Assembly: GCA_966211795.1 (NCBI GenBank)
Contig: CBIHNW010000002.1
Coordinates: 124,001 to 188,000, forward strand
Reading direction: 5' to 3'
Source of the DNA: 21-14-0-10-47-8 sp966211795
GTDB lineage: Bacteria; Bdellovibrionota; Bdellovibrionia; Bdellovibrionales; Bdellovibrionaceae
DNA: 64,000 nt
The position numbers and the translations under genes are program-made. The notes under the pieces were generated by a model that was given only the letters and a program-made list of their open reading frames with translations, ran no database searches and was not told the origin of the DNA. Positions 16,628-25,699 of this stretch are shown piece after piece; position 1 is the first letter of the stretch; each line of letters begins with the position of its first letter.

Positions 16628-17575
16628 TTACTCGAAGTTTTTCAGTTCTCGTCCCCGGCTCACGACGCTGACGGCGTCATGAGGGTGAAGACTTTCCAGG
16701 TGATTCATCTGCGCAATAAAATCCAAAATCAGCGGCTCCTTCATCAAGGCGGCTTGCACCCGACGGGCAGCGTCCTCGCAGAACATCAGGTTCTGACCAT
16801 TTCGGCGCGCGAACTCTTGCTCGTCTTCTCGTTTCACCATGGTCTGCACCGGCGTGCCTAAAGCCTCTTCGATCCAGTTGATCAAAGAATCAAAAGCGGC
16901 ACCGGGCGCCGACGCCATCTCGACTTTCACGCGCGCTTCACTTCGCTGCGCATGTGGGGTCGCGATGATGCCCTTGGTGCTTCCGAGAAAATCATAAATA
17001 TTTTTAAAATCCAGATCCTGACCGCGAAAGCTTTCTTTGAAATTTTCCTGAATCAATTGCCGCGACAAAGCCGCGCTGGCCGGACAGGTGCTCGAGTAAG
17101 TGACCACGGTCTCGATGTAAAACCGCGGCTCGCGACCTTTCTCCAAGGTCGCGCTCATCTTAACGGGATAAGTGCGCCAGCCCTTGTTGTCGGACTTGAG
17201 CGCTTTTCGCTCGACCAGCGCTTGAAACTCGATCTCGAGCTTCGCGTGCTGGGAAAGCCCTTCGTGCGAAGTCAGAAACTGATCCAGCACCGACGCCATC
17301 AAAGTGAAATCCAAAGGCGATCGTCCCAATTGATCTTGCAGATCTTTGAACAGGCGACTCATGTGAATGCCGCGAGATTCTTGGCTTTCCAGACTGACAA
17401 AGCTGTTCGCCCGCGCGGCCGTGCGGTACAGATGGCCGTCATGATCCTTCAAGAAAATCGGGACCTCGATCCCGCGCATGCCGACCCAGTCCAAGGCGCC
17501 GGCCATCGGTAAATCCGGGCGGTCTTTGGCGACATCGGGAAGAACAGTTGGCTGAGTTTGTGAGTTTTGAATCAT
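16628..17575 (-). CDS. folE2: GTP cyclohydrolase FolE2 (type IB)
   Basis: 315 aa from ATG 17575 (MIQNSQ), with AGGTGG upstream; an in-frame start at 17596 is less likely. The active-site cysteine motif is present (TYSSTCPASAALS near residue 165), as are the family opening (LDWVGMRGIEVP) and the glutamate/histidine-rich C half (ATPHAQRSEARVKVE). It converts GTP to dihydroneopterin triphosphate, the first step of folate and queuosine/biopterin synthesis, without needing zinc in the way FolE does. It forms an operon with the downstream fur-family gene and has a Fur-type box 46 bases before its start. Confidence 0.92.
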   Translation of the reverse strand: MIQNSQTQPTVLPDVAKDRPDLPMAGALDWVGMRGIEVPIFLKDHDGHLYRTAARANSFVSLESQESRGIHMSRLFKDLQDQLGRSPLDFTLMASVLDQFLTSHEGLSQHAKLEIEFQALVERKALKSDNKGWRTYPVKMSATLEKGREPRFYIETVVTYSSTCPASAALSRQLIQENFKESFRGQDLDFKNIYDFLGSTKGIIATPHAQRSEARVKVEMASAPGAAFDSLINWIEEALGTPVQTMVKREDEQEFARRNGQNLMFCEDAARRVQAALMKEPLILDFIAQMNHLESLHPHDAVSVVSRGRELKNFE

Positions 17576-17621
17576 AAGGACCACCTTGTACCCCAAAGAT
17601 CAGGGAATGGCTAAAAAATAT

Positions 17622-17636
17622 TGAGAATCGTTATCA
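17622..17636. promoter_or_regulatory. Fur-type operator upstream of folE2
   Basis: TGAGAAT-C-GTTATCA is a 7-1-7 inverted repeat that differs from the consensus TGATAATnATTATCA at one base in each half. It lies between folE2 (minus) and maf (plus), 46 bases from the folE2 start. The operon contains its own Fur-family gene, so autoregulation is likely. Confidence 0.7.
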
Positions 17637-17677
17637 ATTTCTTGAAAGCGCTACACATTTCGGTATAAATTGGCCAG

Positions 17678-18259
17678 ATGACACCTTTGGTCTTAGCCAG
17701 CACCTCCCCTTACCGAAAAGAACTGCTCGAAAAACTGGGGCTTCCCTTTCAAACGCAGAAACCCGACTGTGACGAGGACGCTTACAAAGCCCGCCTCGCC
17801 GATCCGGTCGAATTGGCCACCACCTTGGCGCGCCTGAAAGCCGAAAGCCTTGCCACCCCTGAAAATTGCGTGATCGGTGGCGACCAGGTCGCGGCCCTGG
17901 GACACGAGATTTTAGGAAAGCCCGGCAGTTTTGAAAAAGCATGTGAGCAACTGGGGAAAATGCAAGGACGTGCCCATCGATTGATCACCGCTCTGCACGT
18001 GATTTATAAAGGTGAACCCCACCCGATTCTGGACATCACTGAAATCCACATGCGCCCTCTGGATCGCCAGCAAATTGAAAGCTATGTGCGGCGCGATCAA
18101 CCTTTCGATTGCGCCGGCTCTTATAAAATAGAAAAATCCGGTTTGGTTTTGGTGCAACAATTGAAAACGGAAGATTTCTCGAGCATTCAGGGCGTGCCGC
18201 TGATTCAGCTGACGAATTTACTTTCGAAATTGGGTTACCGAATTCTTTCTGAGATTTAA
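17678..18259 (+). CDS. Maf-family nucleotide pyrophosphatase (YceF-like)
   Basis: 193 aa. Opening motif LVLASTSPYRKELLEKLGLPF, then GGDQVA, LGKPGSFEKA and FDCAGSYKIEKSGLVL, all typical of Maf. The CAGSYKIE segment resembles the YceF subgroup, which hydrolyses m7GTP, more than the YhdE subgroup (dTTP/UTP). It is cytosolic and probably cleans modified nucleotides. It is followed by a cytidine deaminase gene 24 bases later, giving a small nucleotide-metabolism unit. Confidence 0.88.
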   Translation: MTPLVLASTSPYRKELLEKLGLPFQTQKPDCDEDAYKARLADPVELATTLARLKAESLATPENCVIGGDQVAALGHEILGKPGSFEKACEQLGKMQGRAHRLITALHVIYKGEPHPILDITEIHMRPLDRQQIESYVRRDQPFDCAGSYKIEKSGLVLVQQLKTEDFSSIQGVPLIQLTNLLSKLGYRILSEI

Positions 18260-18283
18260 AAAGTTCGCACAGGAGACAGGCTC

Positions 18284-18706
18284 ATGAGCTCAAGCGCAAA
18301 TCCCAATCTTCATGCTTTGCACACGCAGGCGATTCGCGCGCGTGAAAACTCGCACTCTCCCTACTCAAAATTCAAAGTCGGCGCCGCCATCCAAACCATG
18401 AACGGCCAAATCTTTTCGGGCTGCAATGTCGAAAATGCCTCTTACGGCGGAACCGTCTGTGCCGAACGCGTGGCGATCTGGAAAGCGGTCAGCGAACTGG
18501 GCGGCAAGATGCAAATCTCAAATGTCGTCGTCGTCACCGATCAAAAACAAGCATGGCCACCCTGCGGATTTTGCCGTCAGGTGATTGCCGAATTCGCGAC
18601 ACCGCAAACAATCATTCACATCGGCGATCTGCACGGCATTCAAAGAAGCCTTCCCTTCAACGAACTTTTCCCGGACGGATTTTCCCCTTCTCATTTAACC
18701 AAGTGA
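18284..18706 (+). CDS. cdd: Cytidine deaminase
   Basis: 140 aa, the size of tetrameric cytidine deaminases. The zinc site is complete: CAERVAI (ligand Cys and catalytic Glu) and PCGFCRQVIAEF (two Cys ligands). The substrate motif SPYSKFKVGAA and GCNVENASYGGTVCAER are present. It converts cytidine and deoxycytidine to uridine and deoxyuridine in pyrimidine salvage. AGGAGA lies upstream of ATG 18284. It is probably co-transcribed with maf. Confidence 0.94.
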   Translation: MSSSANPNLHALHTQAIRARENSHSPYSKFKVGAAIQTMNGQIFSGCNVENASYGGTVCAERVAIWKAVSELGGKMQISNVVVVTDQKQAWPPCGFCRQVIAEFATPQTIIHIGDLHGIQRSLPFNELFPDGFSPSHLTK

Positions 18707-18713
18707 GGTCCTT

Positions 18714-19661
18714 TTGTTGCGCTGGCTGAAGCCCTTCGTTTACAAATTCAGACGGAAAAGACAGCAGACTTTCAAACCCGTGGTCCTGGTCACTGGCGCA
18801 GGTTCGGGCGTGGGTTGGGCGATGGCCAAAATTTTATATAAGATGCCAAATTACCGCGTGGTGGTGACGGCCCGTGAAAAATCCATTTCAAAATTGAAAG
18901 AAAATTTCATCGAGGACGAGCGCTTTCTAATTCGCAGCCTGGACGTGACGTCTGAATTCCAGCGCGAAACCTTGATCGACGAAGTTCAATCCAAGTGGGG
19001 CGCCGTTAACGTGCTGGTCAATAACGCCGGGATCTCGTATCGCTCGGTCGTCGAGCACATGACCGAGACAGACGAAGTTCGACAAATGGCCACCAATTAT
19101 TTTGGTCCCATGGGATTGATCCGCTTGGTGCTTCCGAAAATGCGGGAACTGGGTCGCGGAAAGATCATCTGTGTCTCGTCGGTCAGCGGAATGCTCGCAA
19201 TGCCGACTATGGCCTCTTACAGCGCCTCCAAATATGCACTCGAAGGCGCCTGTGAAGCTTTGTGGTACGAATGTCGCCCACTCGGAATTGACATCTCGTT
19301 GGTCCAGCCAGGTTTCATTCGCTCGAAATCATTTCACAACGTCTACCACACCGAATTGTCGGATCCGAAAAATTCGAAGAGTGGACCTTACTGCGACTAT
19401 TACGCAAACATGGAACCCTTCGTGGAAAAGATGATGCGACTGTCTCTGTCGCATCCGCAAAAAATCGCCAAAATCATTCTGAAAACGATCCAGACCGAGC
19501 GACCGCAGCTGTGGATTCCGGCAACGCTCGATGCATTCGCTTTTTATTACATCCGCCGAATTTTTCCCCGAAGGTACCTGCTGCCATTTTTATTCTTATG
19601 TTTGCCCGGCGCCAGACATTGGGGAAAAGACTACTCACACAAACGTGCTGGCGTTCCTTAA
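18714..19661 (+). CDS. Short-chain dehydrogenase/reductase (SDR)
   Basis: 315 aa from a TTG start with GAGG upstream. Classical SDR features: TGAGSGVGWA (NAD(P) binding), LDVTS, NNAGIS, the catalytic Ser in CVSSVSG and the YSASK motif. The arginine in VVVTAREKS after beta-2 suggests NADP preference. The C-terminal extension (WIPATLDAFAFYYIRRIFPRRYLLPFLF) is basic and hydrophobic and may associate with membrane, as in some lipid- or retinol-type SDRs. The substrate is unknown. The gene begins seven bases after cdd. It ends overlapping the convergent TPR remnant by four bases. Confidence 0.87.
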   Translation: MLRWLKPFVYKFRRKRQQTFKPVVLVTGAGSGVGWAMAKILYKMPNYRVVVTAREKSISKLKENFIEDERFLIRSLDVTSEFQRETLIDEVQSKWGAVNVLVNNAGISYRSVVEHMTETDEVRQMATNYFGPMGLIRLVLPKMRELGRGKIICVSSVSGMLAMPTMASYSASKYALEGACEALWYECRPLGIDISLVQPGFIRSKSFHNVYHTELSDPKNSKSGPYCDYYANMEPFVEKMMRLSLSHPQKIAKIILKTIQTERPQLWIPATLDAFAFYYIRRIFPRRYLLPFLFLCLPGARHWGKDYSHKRAGVP

Positions 19662-20024
19662 ATTTTTTCTTGCGTGACCCGGATCGCAAGCCGAGTGGAT
19701 TCAATTTGGTCGGCGGGCGCATTTTCCGCCAAGCGAATTTGAAGCGCCTTCTCGAAAAATTTCAGCGCGTAGGGATACTTTTGCTGATCGAAAAGATTTT
19801 TGCCCGCATGCTGATAAACGAAAGCCTTCAATGAAGTGGCTCCGATACCCGCTTCAACGGCGCAGCAAGCGCAGGCCGGTCCCGATTTCACACAACAAGC
19901 GAACCCGCTCTAAGGGCTGCGTGATCTCAGGCAACCGCGCTTGCAGATCCATCACTTGCTGACGGACCTCGGCGGGACTGTCGGGAATATCTCTGAGATT
20001 TTCGTCATCATGAACTTTGAACAT
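19658..20024 (-). pseudogene. TPR-type gene apparently split by a frameshift
   Basis: Two overlapping minus-strand ORFs fit one protein. The first (19854-20024, 56 aa, ATG with AGGGA upstream) reads MFKVHDDENLRDIPDSPAEV to VRLLCEIGTGLRLLRR and stops. The second (GTG 19891 to 19658, 77 aa) reads through EAGIGATSLKAFVYQHAGKN to the TPR-like end YPYALKFFEKALQIRLAENA. Joining them by a one-base shift near 19855 gives a continuous helical repeat protein (LLCEIG... then E-A-x-x-x-x-x-L-K-A). The combined length of about 120 aa is short for a TPR protein, so it may also be a truncated remnant. Two separate coupled small genes are the alternative. Confidence 0.5.
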
Positions 20025-20045
20025 GCACATCCCTGTCGCAAAAGA

Positions 20046-20177
20046 CTAAAGGCCGACTTGCTGAAAAGCTTTTTCCACCTGGCCCCATTTCTCCGTCGTT
20101 AATTGGGTCGCGCACTGATCCAGGATCGCATTCCGGAAATGGCGAAAACCCGAGGCCGGATGCAGCCGCAAAGCCAT
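20046..20177 (-). CDS. Hypothetical 43-aa protein
   Basis: A short ORF from ATG 20177 (MALRLHPASGFRHFRNAILD to EKAFQQVGL), two bases after the stop of a 30-aa membrane peptide ORF, so translational coupling is possible. Not recognised. The longer reading from 20249 overlaps that peptide in another frame and is less likely. Confidence 0.35.
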   Translation of the reverse strand: MALRLHPASGFRHFRNAILDQCATQLTTEKWGQVEKAFQQVGL

Positions 20178-20179
20178 GG

Positions 20180-20272
20180 TTAGCTCTTTGCGCAGTAAAC
20201 GAGAAATCCAAATACCATCAAAATAACCGGCACCATGACAAACAGCCAAAAACCGCCGCTTTTTTCTTTCAC
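20180..20272 (-). CDS. Candidate 30-aa single-pass membrane peptide
   Basis: From GTG 20272 with GGGAAAA upstream it reads VKEKSGGFWLFVMVPVIL then MVFGFLVYCAKS. It has a charged N terminus, one membrane helix and a short positive tail, the typical build of small regulatory membrane peptides. It is too short to be caught by usual gene calling. The next ORF starts two bases after its stop. Confidence 0.4.
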   Translation of the reverse strand: MKEKSGGFWLFVMVPVILMVFGFLVYCAKS

Positions 20273-20400
20273 GTCTTTTCCCCTACTATAAATTTATTTA
20301 TGTATTAAAGGAAAAACCACATGCGACTGTCAAGAATTCTTAAGAAACCGACCGATAAAAATATTTTGAGACCGTTTTTGATCCGGACGTTGCATGCATA

Positions 20401-20430
20401 AAAAAACCCAAGCGGTTCACGCTTGGGTTT
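20401..20430 (-). terminator. Rho-independent terminator of ppiD
   Basis: An 11-bp perfect stem (20404-20414 with 20420-20430) with a 5-base loop is followed on the minus strand by a run of T (A-run 20401-20406). Confidence 0.9.
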
Positions 20431-20475
20431 GAATTTTGCGATTCATAAAAGACAACATCACTTGGACGCGCGGGA

Positions 20476-22029
20476 TTAGTCTCCGCCGCCGCCGCCACCG
20501 TTTGACAGAGCACCCGGATTGCGTTCGATCTTCGAGGTCTTCTTGGCAGACTCGACCCAGTTTCGGAACAGGTCTGTCGAGCGCTCACGAGCAATTTGCT
20601 CATCCATACTCGCTACGGTTGTCGATGCTGCTTCTTTCTTTGTGTCTTTCAATTTCAAGACAAAGCGCTCGCCACCGTCACGAACCAATTGCGGATAAAT
20701 CTTTTTTGCATCCGACAACTGAAAAGCCGCTTTGCTGGCTTCGGCGCTGTTCAATTTGGGGATCATGTCCGCGCTCATATCGAAAAAGCCCGTCTCTTCC
20801 CAGCTTGCTCCCATTTTCTTCAGCTGAGCATCAATCGCCGCAGATTCGCCCTTGTTCACGGCTTCTTCCAGAGCTTTGATTTCCGAATCGTAAGACTCGG
20901 CCGCGATCAGCTTTTGCGCAATTTCAGTTTTCACTTCATCTAGGGACCGCTCGCCGCCTTCTTTTTTCGCCGTGACTTTGATCAGGTGATAACCAAATGA
21001 CGATTTGACGGGTTCGCCCACTTCACCGACTTTTTGTTTAAAAGCCGCAGCTTCAAATTCGGGAACCATGCGACCTTTGCCGAAAAATCCAAGATCTCCA
21101 TTTTTCTCTTTCGATCCCTGATCTTGCGAGTATTTTTTGGCCAGCTTTCCGAAATCTTCGGTCTGAGCTTTCTTTTTGATGTCTTCAATCTCGGACTTGG
21201 CTTTGGCGTCCGAAGTTTTGTCATCCACTTTGATCAGAATGTGCTGAGCTTGAACTTGGGGCTCAACGGTGAACTCGCCCTTATTGGCCGCAAAGTATTC
21301 TTGAACTTTCTTGTAAAATTCCGGATTGGCCAGCTTGGACGTCACTTCGGATGCTGGAATCTGCATGCTTTTTAACACCTTGTCTTTATCAACGCGGGCA
21401 AAAGCAATGTTCATTTTGTTTTCTTGCAGGGCCTTGAGCTTTTCAACTTCGAAATTCAAAGGCAATGCTGCAGCTTCAAACAAGCGCTGTGTACGAATGC
21501 CCGTTTTTTCTTTGCGAAGCTTGGTTTCAAAATCATGTGGATTCAAATGATTGGCTTCCAAAATTCCGTAATAAAGATCACGTTGAAAGCGCCCATCCTT
21601 TTGGAAGGCCGGAATTTCTTTAACGATCACATCCTGAATTTCAGGATCCGTCGCCAAAATGCCTTCTTTTTTTGCCATTTGAGAGATCAGCTCCTGATTG
21701 ATCAAGCCTTCGAGAGCTTGCTGAACCACAAACTGACGCTGAGCATCCCCCATGCCACTCCCACCAAACAACGGAGCGTACATTTGCTCAATGCGCGAGG
21801 ACTCGGAGCGTAAATCTGCAATTGGAATCAAAGTGTTGTTCACGCGGGCGGCAGCGCCCATTGCACCTGCGTTATGCATGCTGTTCAAGCGATTCGGGAA
21901 GCCAAATAGCACAAACACCAAGATGATGGCGCCGAATAAGAAGACGGCCGTGATGCTTTTGGCATTCCAACGCTTTCCTTCAAGGGTGCCACTGACCTGT
22001 TTGCGAAACTGATTAAAACTGTCGCTCAT
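20476..22029 (-). CDS. ppiD: PpiD-like periplasmic peptidyl-prolyl isomerase
   Basis: 517 aa, close to E. coli PpiD (623) but shorter. It has a cytoplasmic N terminus, one membrane anchor (about residues 26-44) and a SurA_N-type chaperone region (70-215). A parvulin domain follows (about 260-355: QAQHILIKV, GDLGFFGKGRMVPEFEAAAF, SFGYHLIKV), then a second helical region and a glycine-rich C end (GALSNGGGGGGD). It helps fold proteins leaving the Sec translocon. GGAGG precedes the ATG by four bases. It diverges from the mre operon. Confidence 0.9.
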   Translation of the reverse strand: MSDSFNQFRKQVSGTLEGKRWNAKSITAVFLFGAIILVFVLFGFPNRLNSMHNAGAMGAAARVNNTLIPIADLRSESSRIEQMYAPLFGGSGMGDAQRQFVVQQALEGLINQELISQMAKKEGILATDPEIQDVIVKEIPAFQKDGRFQRDLYYGILEANHLNPHDFETKLRKEKTGIRTQRLFEAAALPLNFEVEKLKALQENKMNIAFARVDKDKVLKSMQIPASEVTSKLANPEFYKKVQEYFAANKGEFTVEPQVQAQHILIKVDDKTSDAKAKSEIEDIKKKAQTEDFGKLAKKYSQDQGSKEKNGDLGFFGKGRMVPEFEAAAFKQKVGEVGEPVKSSFGYHLIKVTAKKEGGERSLDEVKTEIAQKLIAAESYDSEIKALEEAVNKGESAAIDAQLKKMGASWEETGFFDMSADMIPKLNSAEASKAAFQLSDAKKIYPQLVRDGGERFVLKLKDTKKEAASTTVASMDEQIARERSTDLFRNWVESAKKTSKIERNPGALSNGGGGGGD

Positions 22030-22318
22030 TCGTCCTCCGGTAAGACTGCCATCTTCATATTGCTTGAACTCTTTGCTTGAACTCTTAAATCTTCTTTCCA
22101 GCTGCCAAATTCTTCATCCGAACCGATCCATCCGCTGACTCGCACGTTTCACTCTTGTTTTCAAAAGCTGCTTGAGAAGCCAATTTCCACTTTTCGGCCG
22201 GCTGAAAAAGGCTTTCAGTATCTGTCGAATGAAACAAAATTTTCAATCAAATTTTATGTCAAAGAGTCATTGGAATTGGAAATTCTTTTTGCTAGCGTTA
22301 TAGAGAAAGAGGCCCAAT

Positions 22319-23170
22319 TTGAATTTCTTAAACTTTGATCTGAAAAAGGTTCTATCTTTTCTTTTCGTGCTCTCATTGCCGTTGATCTCAATTAACATGC
22401 AGCGAAAGCCATTCACCACGGGTTGGTACGACAAGCCCTTTAGCTTTTTGGCTTCAGTGACACAGTCGGCCTTCTTTTCTTTCAGCGACGGAGTGCGCAG
22501 CAACACTCAGCTGTATCTCGATTTGATCAATATCAAAAAAGAGAACCTGCAGTTGAAAAGCGAAAACCAAAAGCTCCTCGCACTTCTCGAAGGCCAAAAT
22601 GAGCTTTCGAAAGAAAATGAGCGTCTGAACCAGCTGATGGACTTTAAAAACCACTCGAAAATGGAAGTGGTGGCTGCTCGAGTAATGAGCAAAGACTTGG
22701 TCAGCGATCACAACACACTCCAGATCAACAAGGGCACTCATCACGGCTTGAAAGCCGGGCAAGCCGTGATCACCGTTGGTGGCGTGGTTGGCTACGTCTA
22801 CAAGCCAGGAACTTTCACCTCTCAAGTGCTATTGATCACGGACCGCTATTCCGTTGTGGACGGCGTGATTGCCCGCAGCCGAGCGCGTGGCATCGTCGAA
22901 GGCCGCAACGCTTCCAGCTGCGTGCTTCGCTATGTTGAAAAATCCGAAGACGTTCAACCCGGAGACTTGGTCGTCACCAGTGGTTTGGACAATATCTTTC
23001 CCAAAGGATTTCCCGTGGCCGTGGTCGAAGCGGTCGAGAACAAGACTTACTCGGTTTCACTCAAGGTTGAGCTCAAACCAGTGGTTGATCCTGACAAAGT
23101 GGAAGAAGTTTTCGTGATTATGAACGCGGCCAACGAAGATATGACTGACCGTATTTCCATGAAGGAATAA
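22319..23170 (+). CDS. mreC: Rod shape-determining protein MreC
   Basis: 283 aa from a TTG start with AGAGG upstream. A short cytoplasmic N end, one membrane helix (about residues 10-27), a coiled coil (about 68-105, with KKENLQLKSENQKLLALLEG) and the beta-rich MreC domain (DHNTLQINKGTHHGLKAGQAVIT, VLLITDRYSVVDGVI, PGDLVVTSGLDNIFPKGFPV). It scaffolds the elongasome in the periplasm. First gene of a tightly coupled mreC-mreD-mrdA-mrdB operon; mreB is not in this window. Confidence 0.95.
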   Translation: MNFLNFDLKKVLSFLFVLSLPLISINMQRKPFTTGWYDKPFSFLASVTQSAFFSFSDGVRSNTQLYLDLINIKKENLQLKSENQKLLALLEGQNELSKENERLNQLMDFKNHSKMEVVAARVMSKDLVSDHNTLQINKGTHHGLKAGQAVITVGGVVGYVYKPGTFTSQVLLITDRYSVVDGVIARSRARGIVEGRNASSCVLRYVEKSEDVQPGDLVVTSGLDNIFPKGFPVAVVEAVENKTYSVSLKVELKPVVDPDKVEEVFVIMNAANEDMTDRISMKE

Positions 23171-23171
23171 A

Positions 23172-23708
23172 GTGCCTAATTTCCGTTTCAATTTTTTGAA
23201 TTTAATTTTGATCATGCTGATCGGGCTGGTGCTTTGCGGCCTGCAAACAACTTTTTGGTTCCAGATCCTGGGAAGCATTCCGGCCCCCCTGCTCTGGCTG
23301 AATCTGGTTCTGTACCTGATCTTATACCGTAAGCCGATGGAAGGAATCCTGACGATTTACCTGTTCGGACTTTTCCTTCGCCCCTTCACCGCCATGCCAT
23401 TAGGCGTGTTGTGGATGAATCTCTTGATCATCTTTGGCGTCATGAGCTTCGTTAAAAAACGCGTCTTCTGGCCGAGCTTTCGCTACTTCGTCACCGCAAG
23501 CTTTGGTCTGTCGGTTTGCTACCACATTGTTTACCTGCTGATTTCTCATTGGTTTGAGACCAATCCGGCGACCGTCAGCTTTTTCCACCGCATTTTCGAA
23601 GTCATCTTCACGACGGTGACGGCGGCCCCACTGTATTACATTTTATCCTGGGTGGACCGGGTCACTCACAAAGAAACTTTGCCTGAAAGTGGAAATCTCG
23701 AAGCATGA
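23172..23708 (+). CDS. mreD: Rod shape-determining protein MreD
   Basis: 178 aa, GTG start one base after mreC. Five to six membrane helices fill the protein, with the pattern LQTTFWFQILGSIPAPLLWLNLVLYLILYRKPMEGIL typical of MreD. It is an inner-membrane elongasome component of unclear biochemistry. The identification rests on position and topology more than on conserved residues. The end overlaps mrdA by four bases (ATGA). Confidence 0.9.
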   Translation: MPNFRFNFLNLILIMLIGLVLCGLQTTFWFQILGSIPAPLLWLNLVLYLILYRKPMEGILTIYLFGLFLRPFTAMPLGVLWMNLLIIFGVMSFVKKRVFWPSFRYFVTASFGLSVCYHIVYLLISHWFETNPATVSFFHRIFEVIFTTVTAAPLYYILSWVDRVTHKETLPESGNLEA

Positions 23709-25699
23709 GCAGCACCCAATACATTTCCAATCCTGAAGAATCCAAAGAGTACCTGCCAAGGTACCGGCTGTTTTACTTTACGATTGCCTTCACCTTTCTG
23801 ATCTTCACTTCGCGTCTATGGTATCTCCAAGTCATCCAGGGAAGCGAGCTGCGAAGGTTTTCGGAAGAAAATCGCATCAAACAACTGAAAATCATGGCTC
23901 CCCGCGGCCTGATGCTCGATCGGGACGGCAAAGTCTTGGTCGAAAATCATCCGGGCTTCGAAGCCGTTCTCTCGCCTCAGTACATTAAAAATCTCGACGA
24001 ACTGGCCGCCTCGGTCGGTCCAATTGTTGGGCTAGAGTCCGCAAAACTGGTGCAGAAGGTGCAAAAATCCCGACGCCAAAACGGACCTTTCGCGCTGATC
24101 AAACTGAAAGACAACCTGAGCCGTGACGAAGTGTTTCGCTTGAAACGCATCATCCTGGACAATCCGGGCCTCGATATCCGCGAGTCCGTCGTTCGTCATT
24201 ACCCATTGGGTGAAAACGGCGCGCAGCTTTTCGGATACGTTGCCGAAATCTCGAAGAAGCAAATCCCGCTCTACAACCAGATGTATAAAAATATCAACTT
24301 CGAGCAGGGCGATATCATCGGTCAGACGGGTCTCGAAGAAGTTCTTGAAAAAGACATCCGTGGCGAAGACGGTATTCAGTTTTTGCAGGTCGATGCCTTC
24401 GGCCGCGAAACAACGACCAACACCCCGAATATCTACGGCGAGCAAATCACCGATAAAGAACCAAATCACGGAAACAACGTCGTCCTGACCATCGACAAAG
24501 AAGTCCAGGAAGCGGCCTTCAAATCATTCCAAGAAAATCAGCGCATCGGCGCCTTGGTGGCGATGAAAGCAGATGGCGAAGTTCTCGCCTGGGTCAGTGC
24601 GCCGAGCTACGACCCGAACGAATTCGCGCGTGGCATCGGCTCTCAATTGTGGTCGAAACTGATCAATGATCCGTTCAAGCCTTTGCGCAACAAGGTCATT
24701 CAGGATTATTACTCGCCCGGATCAACCTTTAAGGCCTTCATGGCGCTGGCGTCTTTGCAGGAAAAAGTCATCACGCCTACGACCATCATCAACTGCCCAG
24801 GCTTTATCACTTTCGGTAAACGTCAATACCACGATCACTTGAAAGGTGGTCACGGTAACATCACGGTTTACGAAGCCCTCGAGCGATCCAGCAACGTGTT
24901 CTTCTACAAAATGGGGATTCAGCTCGGCATCGACAAAATGTACAATTACATTTCGCCTTTCGGTATCGGTCAAAAAACCGGCATCGAGCTTCCGCGCGAA
25001 GTCGCGGGGCTCATGCCTTCGGCCGCTTGGAAAAAATCAGCCATCGGTGAAGAGTGGCAAGCCGGGGAAAACTTGAGCGTCGCCATCGGACAAGGTTTCG
25101 TGCAAGCCTCGCCAATTCAGATGGCCGTCGCTTACAATGCGGTCGGCCTCGAGGGCAAAGTTGTGAAACCCTACGTGATCAAAAAGCTTTTGGATAACGA
25201 AGGCAACGTGATCAAGGAAACGCAGCCCGCCGTCCTGCGAAACTTGCAAGAAAAGCAAGCTACCGGCATCAGCATTTCCGAAGAGACCTTCAAGGTCGTC
25301 AAAGAAGGATTGCGCCGGGTTGCCAATGGTGATCGCGGAACCGCAAAGTTCCTGAAAATCCCGGGCGTGCAAATGGCCGGCAAAACCGGAACTTCACAGG
25401 TCATGGGATTTGCGGCCAACGATATCTATTCGAAATGCGAAAACCGTCCCTTGCACCAACGTCACAACGGCTGGTTCGTGGCTTGGGCTCCGGCGGAAAA
25501 ACCAGAGATCGTCGTGGCAGCAATGGCGCAGCACTCGTGCCACGGAGCTACGGGCGCGGGCCCGATGGTTCGCGATACGGTCCGCGCTTACTTTGATAAA
25601 TACCACCCTGACATCGTGGCCGAAGGTTTGAAGAACCAAAAAGGCTATAAGCCTGTGAATCTCAAGACGGACAACGTTCCTGTCGTGGAAGGTGAATAA
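23705..25699 (+). CDS. mrdA: Penicillin-binding protein 2 (elongasome transpeptidase)
   Basis: 664 aa. One N-terminal membrane helix (about residues 22-42), the pedestal domain (IMAPRGLMLDRDGKVLVENHPG) and the transpeptidase domain with all three active-site motifs: SxxK (PGSTFKAF), SxN (SSNVFFYK) and KTG (KTGTSQ). It crosslinks peptidoglycan in side-wall growth, paired with RodA. The start overlaps mreD and the stop codon shares an A with the mrdB start, so the four proteins are translationally coupled. Confidence 0.96.
   Translation: MSSTQYISNPEESKEYLPRYRLFYFTIAFTFLIFTSRLWYLQVIQGSELRRFSEENRIKQLKIMAPRGLMLDRDGKVLVENHPGFEAVLSPQYIKNLDELAASVGPIVGLESAKLVQKVQKSRRQNGPFALIKLKDNLSRDEVFRLKRIILDNPGLDIRESVVRHYPLGENGAQLFGYVAEISKKQIPLYNQMYKNINFEQGDIIGQTGLEEVLEKDIRGEDGIQFLQVDAFGRETTTNTPNIYGEQITDKEPNHGNNVVLTIDKEVQEAAFKSFQENQRIGALVAMKADGEVLAWVSAPSYDPNEFARGIGSQLWSKLINDPFKPLRNKVIQDYYSPGSTFKAFMALASLQEKVITPTTIINCPGFITFGKRQYHDHLKGGHGNITVYEALERSSNVFFYKMGIQLGIDKMYNYISPFGIGQKTGIELPREVAGLMPSAAWKKSAIGEEWQAGENLSVAIGQGFVQASPIQMAVAYNAVGLEGKVVKPYVIKKLLDNEGNVIKETQPAVLRNLQEKQATGISISEETFKVVKEGLRRVANGDRGTAKFLKIPGVQMAGKTGTSQVMGFAANDIYSKCENRPLHQRHNGWFVAWAPAEKPEIVVAAMAQHSCHGATGAGPMVRDTVRAYFDKYHPDIVAEGLKNQKGYKPVNLKTDNVPVVEGE

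Noticed and set aside
22055..22085. Tandem copy of TTGCTTGAACTCT in the ppiD/mreC gap
   Set aside because: Only two copies of 13 to 14 bases; no sign of an array or a known binding site.
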